A stretch of 35,424 nucleotides of DNA from contig JAKCDU010000027.1 in the NCBI GenBank assembly GCA_021838445.1, positions 1 to 35,424 of the forward strand, in the 5' to 3' direction. The notes under the pieces were generated by a model, which ran no database searches, was not told the DNA's origin, and worked only from the letters and a program-made list of their open reading frames with translations. Shown piece after piece: positions 24,086 through 31,787 of this stretch (position 1 is its first letter; the number at the start of each line of letters is the position of its first letter). Origin of the DNA: Actinomycetes bacterium. GTDB lineage: Bacteria > Actinomycetota > Acidimicrobiia > Acidimicrobiales > Palsa-688. Made by a program: the position numbers and the translations under genes.

Positions 24086-24586
24086 TCAACCTCCCCACCC
24101 CCTCCGCTCCTCAGCCCGGCTGGTGGGAGGGCCGTGGCGCGGGTCGAGCGAAGCGGGCTTCTCCAGCACATGGGGGGTGGCGGCGCCGACCGCCGCCGCC
24201 GCACCAGCAGGTGGCGACGGCTGCTTGGCATCCCCGGCGTCACCCACCACACCGTCGGCCGCCCCGGCGTCGTCAACCGCCGCGCCGCCTACCTCGGCGT
24301 CGGTCAACTGGGTGGCGGCGGAAGTGGTAGCGGCGGAAGAGGTGGTGGTGGTGGCGGCCCCCCTGGTGGCGACCTCGGGGGCAGCGGCGGGGGCGGTAGC
24401 GGCGGCGGCCAGCGAGTCGACCAGGCCTTCAAGGCGCTCGATGGCGGCCACGAGACGTGTCACCGTGGCCGCCAGTTCGTCGAGGGTGGCCGTTGCCGAC
24501 GGTTCCGGTCGGGCGCGGCCCATCAACTCGGCCACCCGTTCCCGGCGGCGGCGCAGCAGGTTGGCCACGTCCCGATCGGCGGTCAC
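24086..24586 (-). CDS. Hypothetical coiled-coil protein coupled to polA
   Basis: A 166-residue protein without a recognised family. Residues 1-60 are charged and heptad-like (DVANLLRRRRERVAELMGRA, then LDELAATVTRLVAAIERLEG and LVDSLAAAAT), suggesting a short coiled coil. The remaining 100 residues are low-complexity Ala/Thr/Gly/Pro. The GTG start overlaps the polA stop in the sequence GTGA, a standard arrangement for translational coupling, which is the main support for the gene being real. The diiron protein gene follows after 43 bases. A link to DNA polymerase I is suggested only by the coupling. Confidence 0.6.
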   Translation of the reverse strand: MTADRDVANLLRRRRERVAELMGRARPEPSATATLDELAATVTRLVAAIERLEGLVDSLAAAATAPAAAPEVATRGAATTTTSSAATTSAATQLTDAEVGGAAVDDAGAADGVVGDAGDAKQPSPPAGAAAAVGAATPHVLEKPASLDPRHGPPTSRAEERRGWGG

Positions 24587-27291
24587 TTGGCCGCCGCCCA
24601 GTCGTCGCCCCACGACAGGTTGATGGTGAGCGGGACCCGGAGGTCCACCGCCTTGGACATGGCCTCCCTGACCGCTTCCACGGCGGCGTCCTCCTCCTCG
24701 GGTGGGACCTCGAGGATCACCTCGTCGTGGACCTGCAGCACCAGGCGGCTGCGGAGGGCGGCGGCGCGCAACCGGGCGTCTAGCCTGACCAGCGCCACTT
24801 TGAAGATGTCAGCCGCCAGCCCCTGGATCCCGGCGTTCATGGCTTGGCGTTCACCGGCGCTGCGGACCTGGTAACGGCCCGACTGCAGTTCCGGGATCTG
24901 CCGGCGGCGCCCGAACAGGGTCTCGGTGTAGCCGCGGTCGCGGGCCTCGGCGACCACCCGGTCCATGTAAGCCCGCACCGCGGGGAAACCGTCCCAGTAG
25001 GCCTTGAGGATGGCCGCCGCCTCGTCCACGGGGATGGCCAGCCGTGACGCCAACCCGTAGGCCTCCATGCCGTAGGCCAGCCCGTAGGACACCATCTTGG
25101 CCTTCGAGCGCATGCCGATGTTCACGTCCTCGGGGGCGACACCGTAGATCCGGGCGGCCGTGACATTGTGGATGTCAGTACCGGTACGGAACGCCTCGAT
25201 GAGCGCCGGGTCGTCGGCGAGGTGGGCGATCACCCGCAGCTCGATCTGGTTGTAGTCAGCGACGAGGAAGCGGCATCCCTCGGCCGGGATGAAGCAGCTG
25301 CGGAAATGCCGGCCCTCCTCGCTGCGGATCGGGATGTTGTGGAGGTTGGGCTGGTCGGAGCTCAGCCGCCCGGTCCGAGCCACCGTCTGGTTGAAGGTGG
25401 CGTGGATGCGGCCGTCGGGCCCCACTTCGGCCAGGAGCGACTCCCCGTAGGTGGAGCGCAGCTTCTCGACCTCCCGGTAGCGCAGCAGGGCGTCGACGAT
25501 GGGGTGCTCGCCGCGCAACTTCTCCAAGGTCTGGGCGTCGGTGGAGTAACCGGTCTTGGTCTTCTTCTGGGGAGTGAGGCCGAGCTTGTTGAACAGCACC
25601 TCCCGCAGCTGCGGGGTCGAGTTGACGACGAAGTCGACCCCCGCGAGGTCCTGGATCTCCCGCTCCAGGCGTTTGGCCTCCGACGCCAGGTTGGCGGCCA
25701 GGCGCTGGAGGGCGGGCACATCGACGCGCACCCCGGCATCCTCCATCTCGGCCAGCACCCGGACCAGCGGACGCTCGACCTCGTCGTAGAGGTTGGACAT
25801 GCCCCGCGCCGACAGCGCCGCCGAGAGAGGCTCCACCAAGCGGGCCACCGCCGCGGCCCGGCGGGACGTCTCCTCGGCCGGGTCGCGCTCCGCCTCGGCC
25901 ATGAGATCGAGTTGGCCCGAGGCGGCGGCGCCGGCCGGTGCCAGCTCCACATCGGCGTAGCGGGCCGCCAGATCCTCGAGGAGGTACTGGTCCCCGGCGG
26001 GGTCCACCAGATAGGCGGCGATGGCCGGGTCGAGCTCCAGATTGGAAAAAGTGACGTGCCGTGCCGCCAGACCGCGCATCAGGGCCTTGGCGTCATGGCT
26101 GGAGACGTGCACCCCGTCGGGGCCGAGCAGACGGTTCAGCGCGTCGGTCAGCGCCGGGTCGGCCAACCACGCCCCCTCCACCCAGACAGCCTCGACCGGA
26201 TCGGCCGTGGGCAGGGCCACGAAGGCCAGCCCGAGGAGATCGGAGCGGCCCTCGCGGCCGGACCATCCCCCGGCCAGGGCCAGGTCCGTGCCGCCCGACA
26301 GCCAACGGTCGATGCGTTCGACGGCGCCGGCCACCGACGGCAGCCGGTCGACCACCACGTCGAGTCCGCCCTTCGGTCGGGTGGGAGTCGACGGCCCGGC
26401 CCGGTCGGCTCCGGTGGCCTCGAGGAAGCGGTCCCACAGCGTCCGGAACTCGAGGAAGTCGAACAGGCGGCGCAGCTCGGCCAGGTCCCATCCCCCGAGG
26501 GTGGCCGCCGCCGGGTCGATCTCCACGGGCACGTCGCGCACGAGGGGGGTCACCTCGGCGTTGGCCCGGACCTGGGCCTCGGTGTCGGCGAGGCTCTGGC
26601 GCAGCTTGGGGGTGAGCTCGTCGAGGTGGGCGAAGATCCCGTCGAGGCCGCCGTAGGTGTTGATCAGGCGGGCGGCGGTCTTCTCCCCCACCCCGGGGAC
26701 GCCGGCCAGATTGTCCGAGGGGTCGCCCCGCAGCGCGGCGTACTGGGGGTAGTCGACCGGCTTGACCCCGGTCCGCTCCCAGATGCCCGCCTCGTCGTAG
26801 AGGACGTAGTCGGATACGCCCCGCTTGTTGTAGAGGACCTTGATGTGGGGGTCGCTGACCAGCTGGTAGGTGTCGCGGTCGCCGGTGACGACGATGACGT
26901 CGTCACCGCGCTCGGCGCCGGCGGTGGCAAGTGTGGCGATGACGTCGTCGGCTTCGAAACCGGGCCAGTCGATCAGCGGTATGGACATGGCTTCGACGAC
27001 CTGGCGGGCCAGGCCCATCTGCTGGCGCAGGATGTCGGGCGTCTCGGCCCGCCCCGCCTTGTAATCGTGGAGCCGCTCGTGACGGAAGGTCGGCTCGGGG
27101 CGGTCGAAGGTGGCCACCAGCTGGTCGGGGTGGTGGTCCTTCACCAGGTTGATGAGCATCGAGGTGAAGCCGAACACCGCGTTGGTGACCTGCCCCGACG
27201 CCGTCGCCATGTCGGTGGGCAGGGCGAAGAAGGCCCGGTAGAGGAGCGAATTGCCGTCGATGAGCATCAACGTGGCCATCTCGTCCACCAT
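24583..27291 (-). CDS. polA: DNA polymerase I
   Basis: PolA fills gaps in excision repair and removes Okazaki primers. The 902 residues comprise the 5' nuclease (LMLIDGNSLLYRAFFALP, GFEADDVIATLATAG, TGDRDTYQLV), a central domain and the polymerase. Motif A is VADYNQIELRVIAHLADD, motif B RSKAKMVSYGLAYG, motif C QVHDEVILEV. The central 3'-5' exonuclease domain lacks the acidic residues expected (for example LALAGGW where DTET-like sequence is usual), so no proofreading is expected, as in other Actinobacteria. Motif B has Tyr where E. coli has Phe762. ATG at 27279 is an equally good start: minus-strand TATGGT ends seven bases before it. The frame stays open up to 27387 but would cross the divergent dtxR-type gene. 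polA diverges from that gene. Confidence 0.96.
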   Translation of the reverse strand: MVDEMATLMLIDGNSLLYRAFFALPTDMATASGQVTNAVFGFTSMLINLVKDHHPDQLVATFDRPEPTFRHERLHDYKAGRAETPDILRQQMGLARQVVEAMSIPLIDWPGFEADDVIATLATAGAERGDDVIVVTGDRDTYQLVSDPHIKVLYNKRGVSDYVLYDEAGIWERTGVKPVDYPQYAALRGDPSDNLAGVPGVGEKTAARLINTYGGLDGIFAHLDELTPKLRQSLADTEAQVRANAEVTPLVRDVPVEIDPAAATLGGWDLAELRRLFDFLEFRTLWDRFLEATGADRAGPSTPTRPKGGLDVVVDRLPSVAGAVERIDRWLSGGTDLALAGGWSGREGRSDLLGLAFVALPTADPVEAVWVEGAWLADPALTDALNRLLGPDGVHVSSHDAKALMRGLAARHVTFSNLELDPAIAAYLVDPAGDQYLLEDLAARYADVELAPAGAAASGQLDLMAEAERDPAEETSRRAAAVARLVEPLSAALSARGMSNLYDEVERPLVRVLAEMEDAGVRVDVPALQRLAANLASEAKRLEREIQDLAGVDFVVNSTPQLREVLFNKLGLTPQKKTKTGYSTDAQTLEKLRGEHPIVDALLRYREVEKLRSTYGESLLAEVGPDGRIHATFNQTVARTGRLSSDQPNLHNIPIRSEEGRHFRSCFIPAEGCRFLVADYNQIELRVIAHLADDPALIEAFRTGTDIHNVTAARIYGVAPEDVNIGMRSKAKMVSYGLAYGMEAYGLASRLAIPVDEAAAILKAYWDGFPAVRAYMDRVVAEARDRGYTETLFGRRRQIPELQSGRYQVRSAGERQAMNAGIQGLAADIFKVALVRLDARLRAAALRSRLVLQVHDEVILEVPPEEEDAAVEAVREAMSKAVDLRVPLTINLSWGDDWAAAK

Positions 27292-27292
27292 A
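27287..27292 (-). promoter_or_regulatory. Possible polA -10 element
   Basis: Minus-strand TATGGT fits TANNNT and ends seven bases before the ATG at 27279. CTGTCA, a partial -35 match, lies 17 bases upstream of it. If this is the promoter, polA starts at 27279 on a leaderless mRNA. Confidence 0.4.
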
Positions 27293-27318
27293 GGCCCCGG
27301 ACGGGACGGTGACAGCCC

Positions 27319-27341
27319 TGCCCCGAGGTATTCTCGGGGCA
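27319..27341. promoter_or_regulatory. 9-bp perfect palindrome over the start of the DtxR-family gene
   Basis: TGCCCCGAG at 27319-27327 and CTCGGGGCA at 27333-27341 form a perfect inverted repeat around GTATT. It covers the probable -10 box TATTCT (27329-27334) and ends on the A of the ATG. It may be the autoregulatory operator of the metal regulator, or a stem-loop if the transcript starts further upstream. Confidence 0.6.
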
Positions 27342-28000
27342 TGCCGGAAGGCTTCCACCCGCCTCTGGAGGAGTACCTCGAGGCCATCCACGAACTCGGT
27401 GAAGAGGGGATGGTCGTGATCCAGGCGCGCCTGGCAGAGCGTCTCGGGCACTCCGCCCCGGCCGTGTCGGAGATGATCCGCCGACTGCGGGACGAGGGCT
27501 ACGTGGAGGTCAAGGGCCGCTCCCTGTCGCTCACCGACCAGGGCCGGTCCAAAGCCGAGAGCGTGGTGCGCAAGCACCGGCTGGCCGAGCGCCTGCTGAC
27601 CGACATCATCGGTCTGCCCTGGGACAAGGCCCACGTCGAGGCCGGCCGCTGGGAGCACGTGATCTCCGACGAGGTGGAGGCTCTGCTCGTCGAGCGGCTG
27701 GGCCGGCCCACGACCTGCCCCCACGGCAACCCGATACCCGGCTCGGGGGGTGTCGCCCTCGACATGGAACTGCTGTCGGAGCGGGGCAAGGGCGACCACG
27801 TCCGCCTCGAGCGGGTCACCGAGCTGATCGAGCTGGATCAGGAATCGTTGTCCTATCTATCCGACCACGGGTTCCTCCCCGGCACCGAGGCGACAGTGGC
27901 GTCGAGGGCACCCGACGGCACCATGATCCTCGACCTCGGCACCCGGTCCATGGCCGTCGGGCCGGCGCTGGCGTCGCAGCTGTTCGTGACTGCGGCCTAG
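27341..28000 (+). CDS. DtxR/IdeR/MntR-family metal-dependent repressor
   Basis: A 219-residue metal-responsive regulator. The N-terminal winged helix (QARLAERLGHSAPAVSEMIR, then RLRDEGYVEV) is followed by the metal-binding dimerisation domain (RKHRLAERLLTDIIGLPWDK, then HVEAGRWEHVISDEVE and CPHGNPIPG) and a C-terminal SH3/FeoA-like domain. Aligned to M. tuberculosis IdeR, the primary-site ligands E105 and H106 are present (RWEH), but Cys102 is Gly and Met10 is Glu (LEEYLEAI). The Glu-Tyr-Leu-Glu opening resembles Mn-sensing MntR. So the metal cannot be assigned with confidence. No Shine-Dalgarno precedes the ATG; TATTCT lies six bases before it, fitting a leaderless mRNA. The agmatinase gene follows after four bases. 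Confidence 0.92.
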   Translation: MPEGFHPPLEEYLEAIHELGEEGMVVIQARLAERLGHSAPAVSEMIRRLRDEGYVEVKGRSLSLTDQGRSKAESVVRKHRLAERLLTDIIGLPWDKAHVEAGRWEHVISDEVEALLVERLGRPTTCPHGNPIPGSGGVALDMELLSERGKGDHVRLERVTELIELDQESLSYLSDHGFLPGTEATVASRAPDGTMILDLGTRSMAVGPALASQLFVTAA

Positions 28001-28004
28001 ACAT

Positions 28005-29009
28005 TTGTTCGGGCCTCCGGTCACCTTCCTCGGCGTGCCGGGCGCCTCCTTCGAGGACCCGGCGTCGCTCGCCGGGGCCGCCGCGGTGGTAGTCGGCGCA
28101 CCCTACGACGGGGGGACGTCGCACCGGCCGGGCGCTCGCTTCGGGCCTCAGGCCATCCGCATCACCGACTACCTGCCCCACGACGGGAGCCGACCCCACC
28201 TGGCGCTCGGCGTCGACCCGCTCGTGGACCTCCACGTCGTCGACGTCGGCGACGTGGAGATGCCGCCGGACTCGATCGAACGGGCCATGGCCGCGCTGGA
28301 GCGGGCGGTGGCGGCGGTGGCGGCCACCGGGGCCGTTCCGGTGGTTCTGGGCGGCGACCACTCGATCGCCTGGCCCGACGTCACCGCTGTGGCCCGCCAC
28401 GTAGGTTGGGGCCGGGTGTCGGTGATCCATTTCGACGCCCATGCCGACACCGGCGACACCCAGTTCGGGTCCCTCTACGGCCACGGAACACCCATGCGCC
28501 GCCTGATCGAGTCCGGCGCGACCAGAGGCGACCGCTTCTTGCAGATCGGGCTGCGGGGCTACTGGCCCGAACCCGAGACGCTGCGCTGGATGGCCGGGCA
28601 GGGCATGCGCTGCTTCGAGATGGCCGAGATAGTGGACCGGGGCCTCGACGCCGTGCTCGACGAGGCCCTGGCCGTGGCCACCGACGACTGCGACGGGGTC
28701 TTTCTGTCGGTGGACGTGGACGTGGTCGACCCTGGCGGCGCCCCCGGCACCGGCACACCCGAGCCGGGCGGCCTGTCGAGCCGGCAGTTGCTCGACGCGG
28801 TCCGGCGGGTGGCCATGTCCGTGCCCCTGGCCGGCATGGACGTGGTCGAGGTGTCGCCGCCGTTCGACCACGCCGACGTGACCGCCTATCTCGCCAACCG
28901 GGTGGTCCTCGAGGCCCTGTCGGGACTGGCCTGGCGGCTCCGCCGAGACCTGGCCGGCGACCGCCCGCGGCCCGAGTGGCCCCTGCTCGACGACCGCCGC
29001 CGGCCCTGA
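28005..29009 (+). CDS. speB: Agmatinase / ureohydrolase-family protein
   Basis: Manganese-dependent ureohydrolase, about 334 residues. The metal-binding motifs are complete: GGDHSI near residue 119, DAHADTGD near 144 and SVDVDVVDP near 235, followed by GTGTPEPGGL. YGHGTPMRRLIESGA and the opening APYDGGTSHRPGARFGPQAI are typical of agmatinases, which split agmatine into putrescine and urea; guanidinobutyrase is an alternative. The start is uncertain. TTG at 28005 lies four bases after the preceding stop without a Shine-Dalgarno, and GTG at 28035 is possible. It is probably co-transcribed with the DtxR-family regulator, so expression may follow metal status. The putrescine it makes would be substrate for the catabolic island at 11-19 kb; that link is inferred. 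Confidence 0.88.
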   Translation: MFGPPVTFLGVPGASFEDPASLAGAAAVVVGAPYDGGTSHRPGARFGPQAIRITDYLPHDGSRPHLALGVDPLVDLHVVDVGDVEMPPDSIERAMAALERAVAAVAATGAVPVVLGGDHSIAWPDVTAVARHVGWGRVSVIHFDAHADTGDTQFGSLYGHGTPMRRLIESGATRGDRFLQIGLRGYWPEPETLRWMAGQGMRCFEMAEIVDRGLDAVLDEALAVATDDCDGVFLSVDVDVVDPGGAPGTGTPEPGGLSSRQLLDAVRRVAMSVPLAGMDVVEVSPPFDHADVTAYLANRVVLEALSGLAWRLRRDLAGDRPRPEWPLLDDRRRP

Positions 29010-29029
29010 GGGACCGCTTCGGGGGTCCC
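29010..29029 (+). terminator. Hairpin after the agmatinase gene
   Basis: GGGACC at 29010-29015 pairs with GGTCCC at 29024-29029 around an eight-base loop, immediately after the agmatinase stop. There is no T-run. It lies between two convergent genes and so may stop both. Confidence 0.45.
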
Positions 29030-29039
29030 GGCGGCGCCC

Positions 29040-29060
29040 CACCCGAAGGTCCTCCGGGTG
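29040..29060. terminator. Second hairpin in the convergent agmatinase/acyl-CoA synthetase gap
   Basis: CACCCG at 29040-29045 pairs with CGGGTG at 29055-29060 around a nine-base loop, just downstream of the acyl-CoA synthetase stop on the minus strand. Together with the hairpin at 29010 it may form a bidirectional terminator. Confidence 0.4.
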
Positions 29061-29066
29061 ATCGGC

Positions 29067-30704
29067 TCAGGTGCCGGTCAGATCCCGGGCCCGTTGGCGC
29101 AGACCCGGGTAGTCGACCTTCCCGGCCGGGCTGCGCCCGATGGAGTCGATGAACAGCACCGTGCGGGGCACCTTGTAGGCCGCCAGCTCGTCGCGCACCA
29201 CCCCGGCCACGGCCTGCTCGTCGACCACGCCGTCGCCCGGTACCGCCGAAGGGTCACGCTCGACCAGGGCGCAGACCCGCTCCCCGAAGCGCTCGTCGGG
29301 CAGACCCACGCACACCGCGTCGCGCACCCCCGGAAGGCGCTTGATGACCTCCTCCACCTCCTCGGGGAAGACCTTCTCGCCGCCGCTGTTGATGACCGCC
29401 GAGCCGCGCCCGAGCAGCCGGATGGTCCCGTCGGCGTCCACCGAGGCGCAGTCACCGGGGATGGTGTAGCGGACCCCGTCGATGGTGCGGAAGGTACGGG
29501 CCGTCTTCCCCGGGTCCTTGTAGTAGCCGAGCGGGATGTTTCCCGGCAGGGCGATCACCCCCACCTGGCCCGAACCGGGCTCCACGTCGCGGTCGCCGTC
29601 ACCGATGACCCGGGCTCCCTCGCCCAGCCCGAACGAGGCGGTGCCGGCCGACATCCCGGCGCCGGTGTAGGAGGCGCCCATCCCCACCGCCTCCGACGAG
29701 CCGAGACTGTCGAACAGCACCACCCCCGGGAGGTGACGTATCAGCCCTTCCTTCACCTCCTGGCTCCACATGACTCCCGAGGAGTTGATGACCCGGACGC
29801 TCGACAGATCCCATCGGCCGGGGTGGGCGTCGAGAGCAGCAAGCAGCGGGCGGGCGAAAGCGTCGCCCACTATGGAGACAATCTGCACTTTTTCCTGGGC
29901 GACTGCGTCCCAGAGGGCCTCGGCGTCGAAGCGGGCGTCGGGGAGGGTGACGACGCAGCCTCCGAGGATCATCGATATGAAAGCGCTGAACTGCCCGGTG
30001 CCGTGCATCAACGGGCAGGCCGGCAGACCCACCGAGGCCAGGTCCCCCGGCCCGAGCCGGGCCGTCAACTCGGCCATGTCGGCGGCGGGCGCGAGGCCGA
30101 CCATGGGATTGCCCCCTCCGCCGAGGACCCGCACCAGGTCGTCCTGGCGCCACATCACCCCCTTGGGAAGCCCGGTAGTGCCCCCGGTGTAGAGGAGCAG
30201 GAGGTCGTCGCCGCGGCGCCCGGCGGGGGGCCGGACCACCTCACCGGGCGGGGTGGTCCGGCCGACCACCGACTCGTAGGGCACCGCCCAGTCGGGCTCG
30301 GGGCTCCCGTCGGCGACCACGTACCAGATCCGGACCCGGCTCAACTCCGACCTGATGGCATCGACGGTGGCGGCAAAGCGGGCGTGGAAGACCACGGCCT
30401 CGGCGTCGCAGTTATCGAGCAGGTAGATCAACTCGGTGGCCCCGTAGCGGTAGTTGACGTTCACCGGGACCAAAGAGGCCTTGAAAGCGGCGAAGTAGCT
30501 CTCCAGGTACTCGGGGCAGTTGTGCAGGTAGGCGGCCACCTTGGCCTGATGGCCGAGGCCCCGCTCGCGCAGGTCGCGGGCGAGGGCATCGGCTCGCCGC
30601 TCGAACTGCGACCAACTGAAGCGGCGCGGCCCGCAGATCTGCGCCGGTCGGTCCGGCCCGGCGGCCGCGGCCGCCTCCCAGATGTCCCCCAGGTTCCATT
30701 CCAT
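29067..30704 (-). CDS. FadD19-like acyl-CoA synthetase
   Basis: An AMP-forming acyl-CoA ligase of 545 residues that activates a carboxylic acid with ATP and CoA. The P-loop-like motif LLYTGGTTGLPKGVMWRQDD begins near residue 171, the ANL motif with SLGSSEAVG lies near 345, GDCASVDADGTIRLLGRG near 425 and the C-terminal catalytic Lys is in the segment SPAGKVDYPGL. The MWRQDD extension and ACPLMHGTGQFSA are characteristic of the mycobacterial FadD17/FadD19 branch, some members of which activate steroid side chains. The exact acid is unknown. GGGGGG lies about seven bases before the ATG at 30704. The neighbouring acyl-CoA dehydrogenase-like gene is 6 kb away, so no pathway is evident here. The ANTAR regulator lies just upstream on the same strand. 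Confidence 0.92.
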   Translation of the reverse strand: MEWNLGDIWEAAAAAGPDRPAQICGPRRFSWSQFERRADALARDLRERGLGHQAKVAAYLHNCPEYLESYFAAFKASLVPVNVNYRYGATELIYLLDNCDAEAVVFHARFAATVDAIRSELSRVRIWYVVADGSPEPDWAVPYESVVGRTTPPGEVVRPPAGRRGDDLLLLYTGGTTGLPKGVMWRQDDLVRVLGGGGNPMVGLAPAADMAELTARLGPGDLASVGLPACPLMHGTGQFSAFISMILGGCVVTLPDARFDAEALWDAVAQEKVQIVSIVGDAFARPLLAALDAHPGRWDLSSVRVINSSGVMWSQEVKEGLIRHLPGVVLFDSLGSSEAVGMGASYTGAGMSAGTASFGLGEGARVIGDGDRDVEPGSGQVGVIALPGNIPLGYYKDPGKTARTFRTIDGVRYTIPGDCASVDADGTIRLLGRGSAVINSGGEKVFPEEVEEVIKRLPGVRDAVCVGLPDERFGERVCALVERDPSAVPGDGVVDEQAVAGVVRDELAAYKVPRTVLFIDSIGRSPAGKVDYPGLRQRARDLTGT

Positions 30705-30740
30705 AGCAATCCCCCCGTCACGCCCCTCTGGTGGTGGACC

Positions 30741-31340
30741 TCAGTCCGACGTCTCCTCCGAACTGGCCGGTCGGAGCCCCTGGTTGATCACCCGCTCAGC
30801 CACGTCGAGCATCTTCACTCTCTCGCGCATGGCTGTCGAGCGGATCCACGAGAACGAGTCGTTCTCCTTCCAGCCCAGCTGGTCCATCAAGATGCCCTTG
30901 GCCCGCTCCACCGCCTTGCGCACCTCGAGGCTCTCCTCCAGGGACTTGACCTGCTCGTCGAGAGCCTTCATCTCGGCGAAGCGGGCGATGGCCATCTCAA
31001 TGGCGGGGAGCAGCTCGCTCTTCTGGAACGGCTTGACGAGGTAGGCCAGGGCCCCGGCGTTGCGGGCCTGCTCGATCAGATCCCGCTGGCTGAAAGCAGT
31101 GAGGATGAGCACGGCGCAGAGCCGATCGGCGCTGATGGCCCGCGCTGCGGTCAGCCCGTCGGCCCCGGGCATCTTGATGTCGAGTATGGCCAGGTCCGGT
31201 TGGTGCTGGCGGACCAGGTCGACGGCCTCGTCGCCGCGGCCGGTCTCGCCGACGACCTCGTAGCCCTCCTCCTCCATGATCTCCTTGAGATCCAGGCGGA
31301 CGATGGCCTCGTCCTCGGCGATCACGACACGAACTGCCAC
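30741..31340 (-). CDS. pdtaR: PdtaR-like response regulator with ANTAR RNA-binding domain
   Basis: A 199-residue response regulator. The receiver domain has D54 (LAILDIKMPG) as phosphate acceptor and K103 (YLVKPF). The C-terminal ANTAR domain (VRKAVERAKGILMDQLGWKE, followed by RSTAMRERVKMLDVAERVI) binds paired stem-loops in RNA and prevents transcription termination. This is the layout of M. tuberculosis PdtaR (Rv1626), which there too lies close to polA and rpsA. Its histidine kinase partner PdtaS is encoded elsewhere in mycobacteria and is absent here. GTG at 31340 is the start, with AAGGAG seven bases upstream. A small coiled-coil gene precedes it by 34 bases, probably in one operon. Confidence 0.93.
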   Translation of the reverse strand: MAVRVVIAEDEAIVRLDLKEIMEEEGYEVVGETGRGDEAVDLVRQHQPDLAILDIKMPGADGLTAARAISADRLCAVLILTAFSQRDLIEQARNAGALAYLVKPFQKSELLPAIEMAIARFAEMKALDEQVKSLEESLEVRKAVERAKGILMDQLGWKENDSFSWIRSTAMRERVKMLDVAERVINQGLRPASSEETSD

Positions 31341-31374
31341 GCTGTTCTCCTTGGTCTCCTCGTACCGGTCCAGG

Positions 31375-31677
31375 CTAGGACCGGCCGGGGTCGTCGCTTA
31401 TCAGCCGGTCGAGAAGCTCGTCCTGGGTGACCTGCAGCTCGGCCACCTCGTCGGCGACCGACCGACGGCTGCGCTCCATGGCGTCGACGTGGCGCGCCGC
31501 ATCGGTGTACTCGCGATGAGCCAGGGGGGTCTCCGACACGAGCGAGCGGATGCGGGCGTCCTCCGCTGCGTCGGTGAACACCGCGAGCTGCTCCTCGATG
31601 AGGGCGAGCTCCTCCCGGGCGCGCTTCAGCCGCTGGGCCACGTCGAACAGCCTCCGCTCGATCAATACCCGGGACAT
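31375..31677 (-). CDS. Small conserved-looking coiled-coil protein
   Basis: A 100-residue, highly charged and almost fully helical protein ([20 protein letters not shown], then [20 protein letters not shown] and [13 protein letters not shown]), probably an antiparallel coiled coil. No family was recognised. It starts with ATG at 31677, has no strong Shine-Dalgarno, and TAGGCT on the minus strand ends nine bases before it, again suggesting a nearly leaderless mRNA. It sits upstream of the PdtaR-like gene in the same direction and might work with it, or simply share its promoter. Confidence 0.7.
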   Translation of the reverse strand: MSRVLIERRLFDVAQRLKRAREELALIEEQLAVFTDAAEDARIRSLVSETPLAHREYTDAARHVDAMERSRRSVADEVAELQVTQDELLDRLISDDPGRS

Positions 31678-31686
31678 GGTCGTCCC

Positions 31687-31692
31687 AGCCTA
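31687..31692 (-). promoter_or_regulatory. Probable -10 element of the coiled-coil/pdtaR unit
   Basis: Minus-strand TAGGCT fits TANNNT and ends nine bases before the ATG at 31677. A -35 was not identified. Confidence 0.4.
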
Positions 31693-31749
31693 CCCGAGCA
31701 CCGAAAAGGGGGATGACCACCCGAGGTATCCGGTGGCCCTCCAAGGGCT

Positions 31750-31774
31750 CTCAGACGATTCTCATCATTCTGAG
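31750..31774. promoter_or_regulatory. Inverted repeat upstream of the mprA-like gene
   Basis: CTCAGA at 31750-31755 and TCTGAG at 31769-31774 flank a 13-base AT-rich spacer, 14 bases before the response regulator start. It could be an operator or a leader hairpin in this 110-bp divergent region. Confidence 0.4.
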
Positions 31775-31787
31775 CCAAGATATAGGA

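Noticed and set aside
22942-24276. Longer start for the diiron protein at 24276
   Set aside because: The added residues are Arg/Pro-rich, overlap the coiled-coil gene in another frame, and look like a shadow; AGGGG six bases before 24042 supports the shorter form.
25168-27312. 714-codon open frame on the plus strand opposite polA
   Set aside because: Antisense to conserved polymerase motifs; no domain recognised.
29058-31430. 790-codon open frame on the plus strand opposite the acyl-CoA synthetase and pdtaR-like genes
   Set aside because: It spans two well-supported genes on the other strand and has shadow-frame composition.
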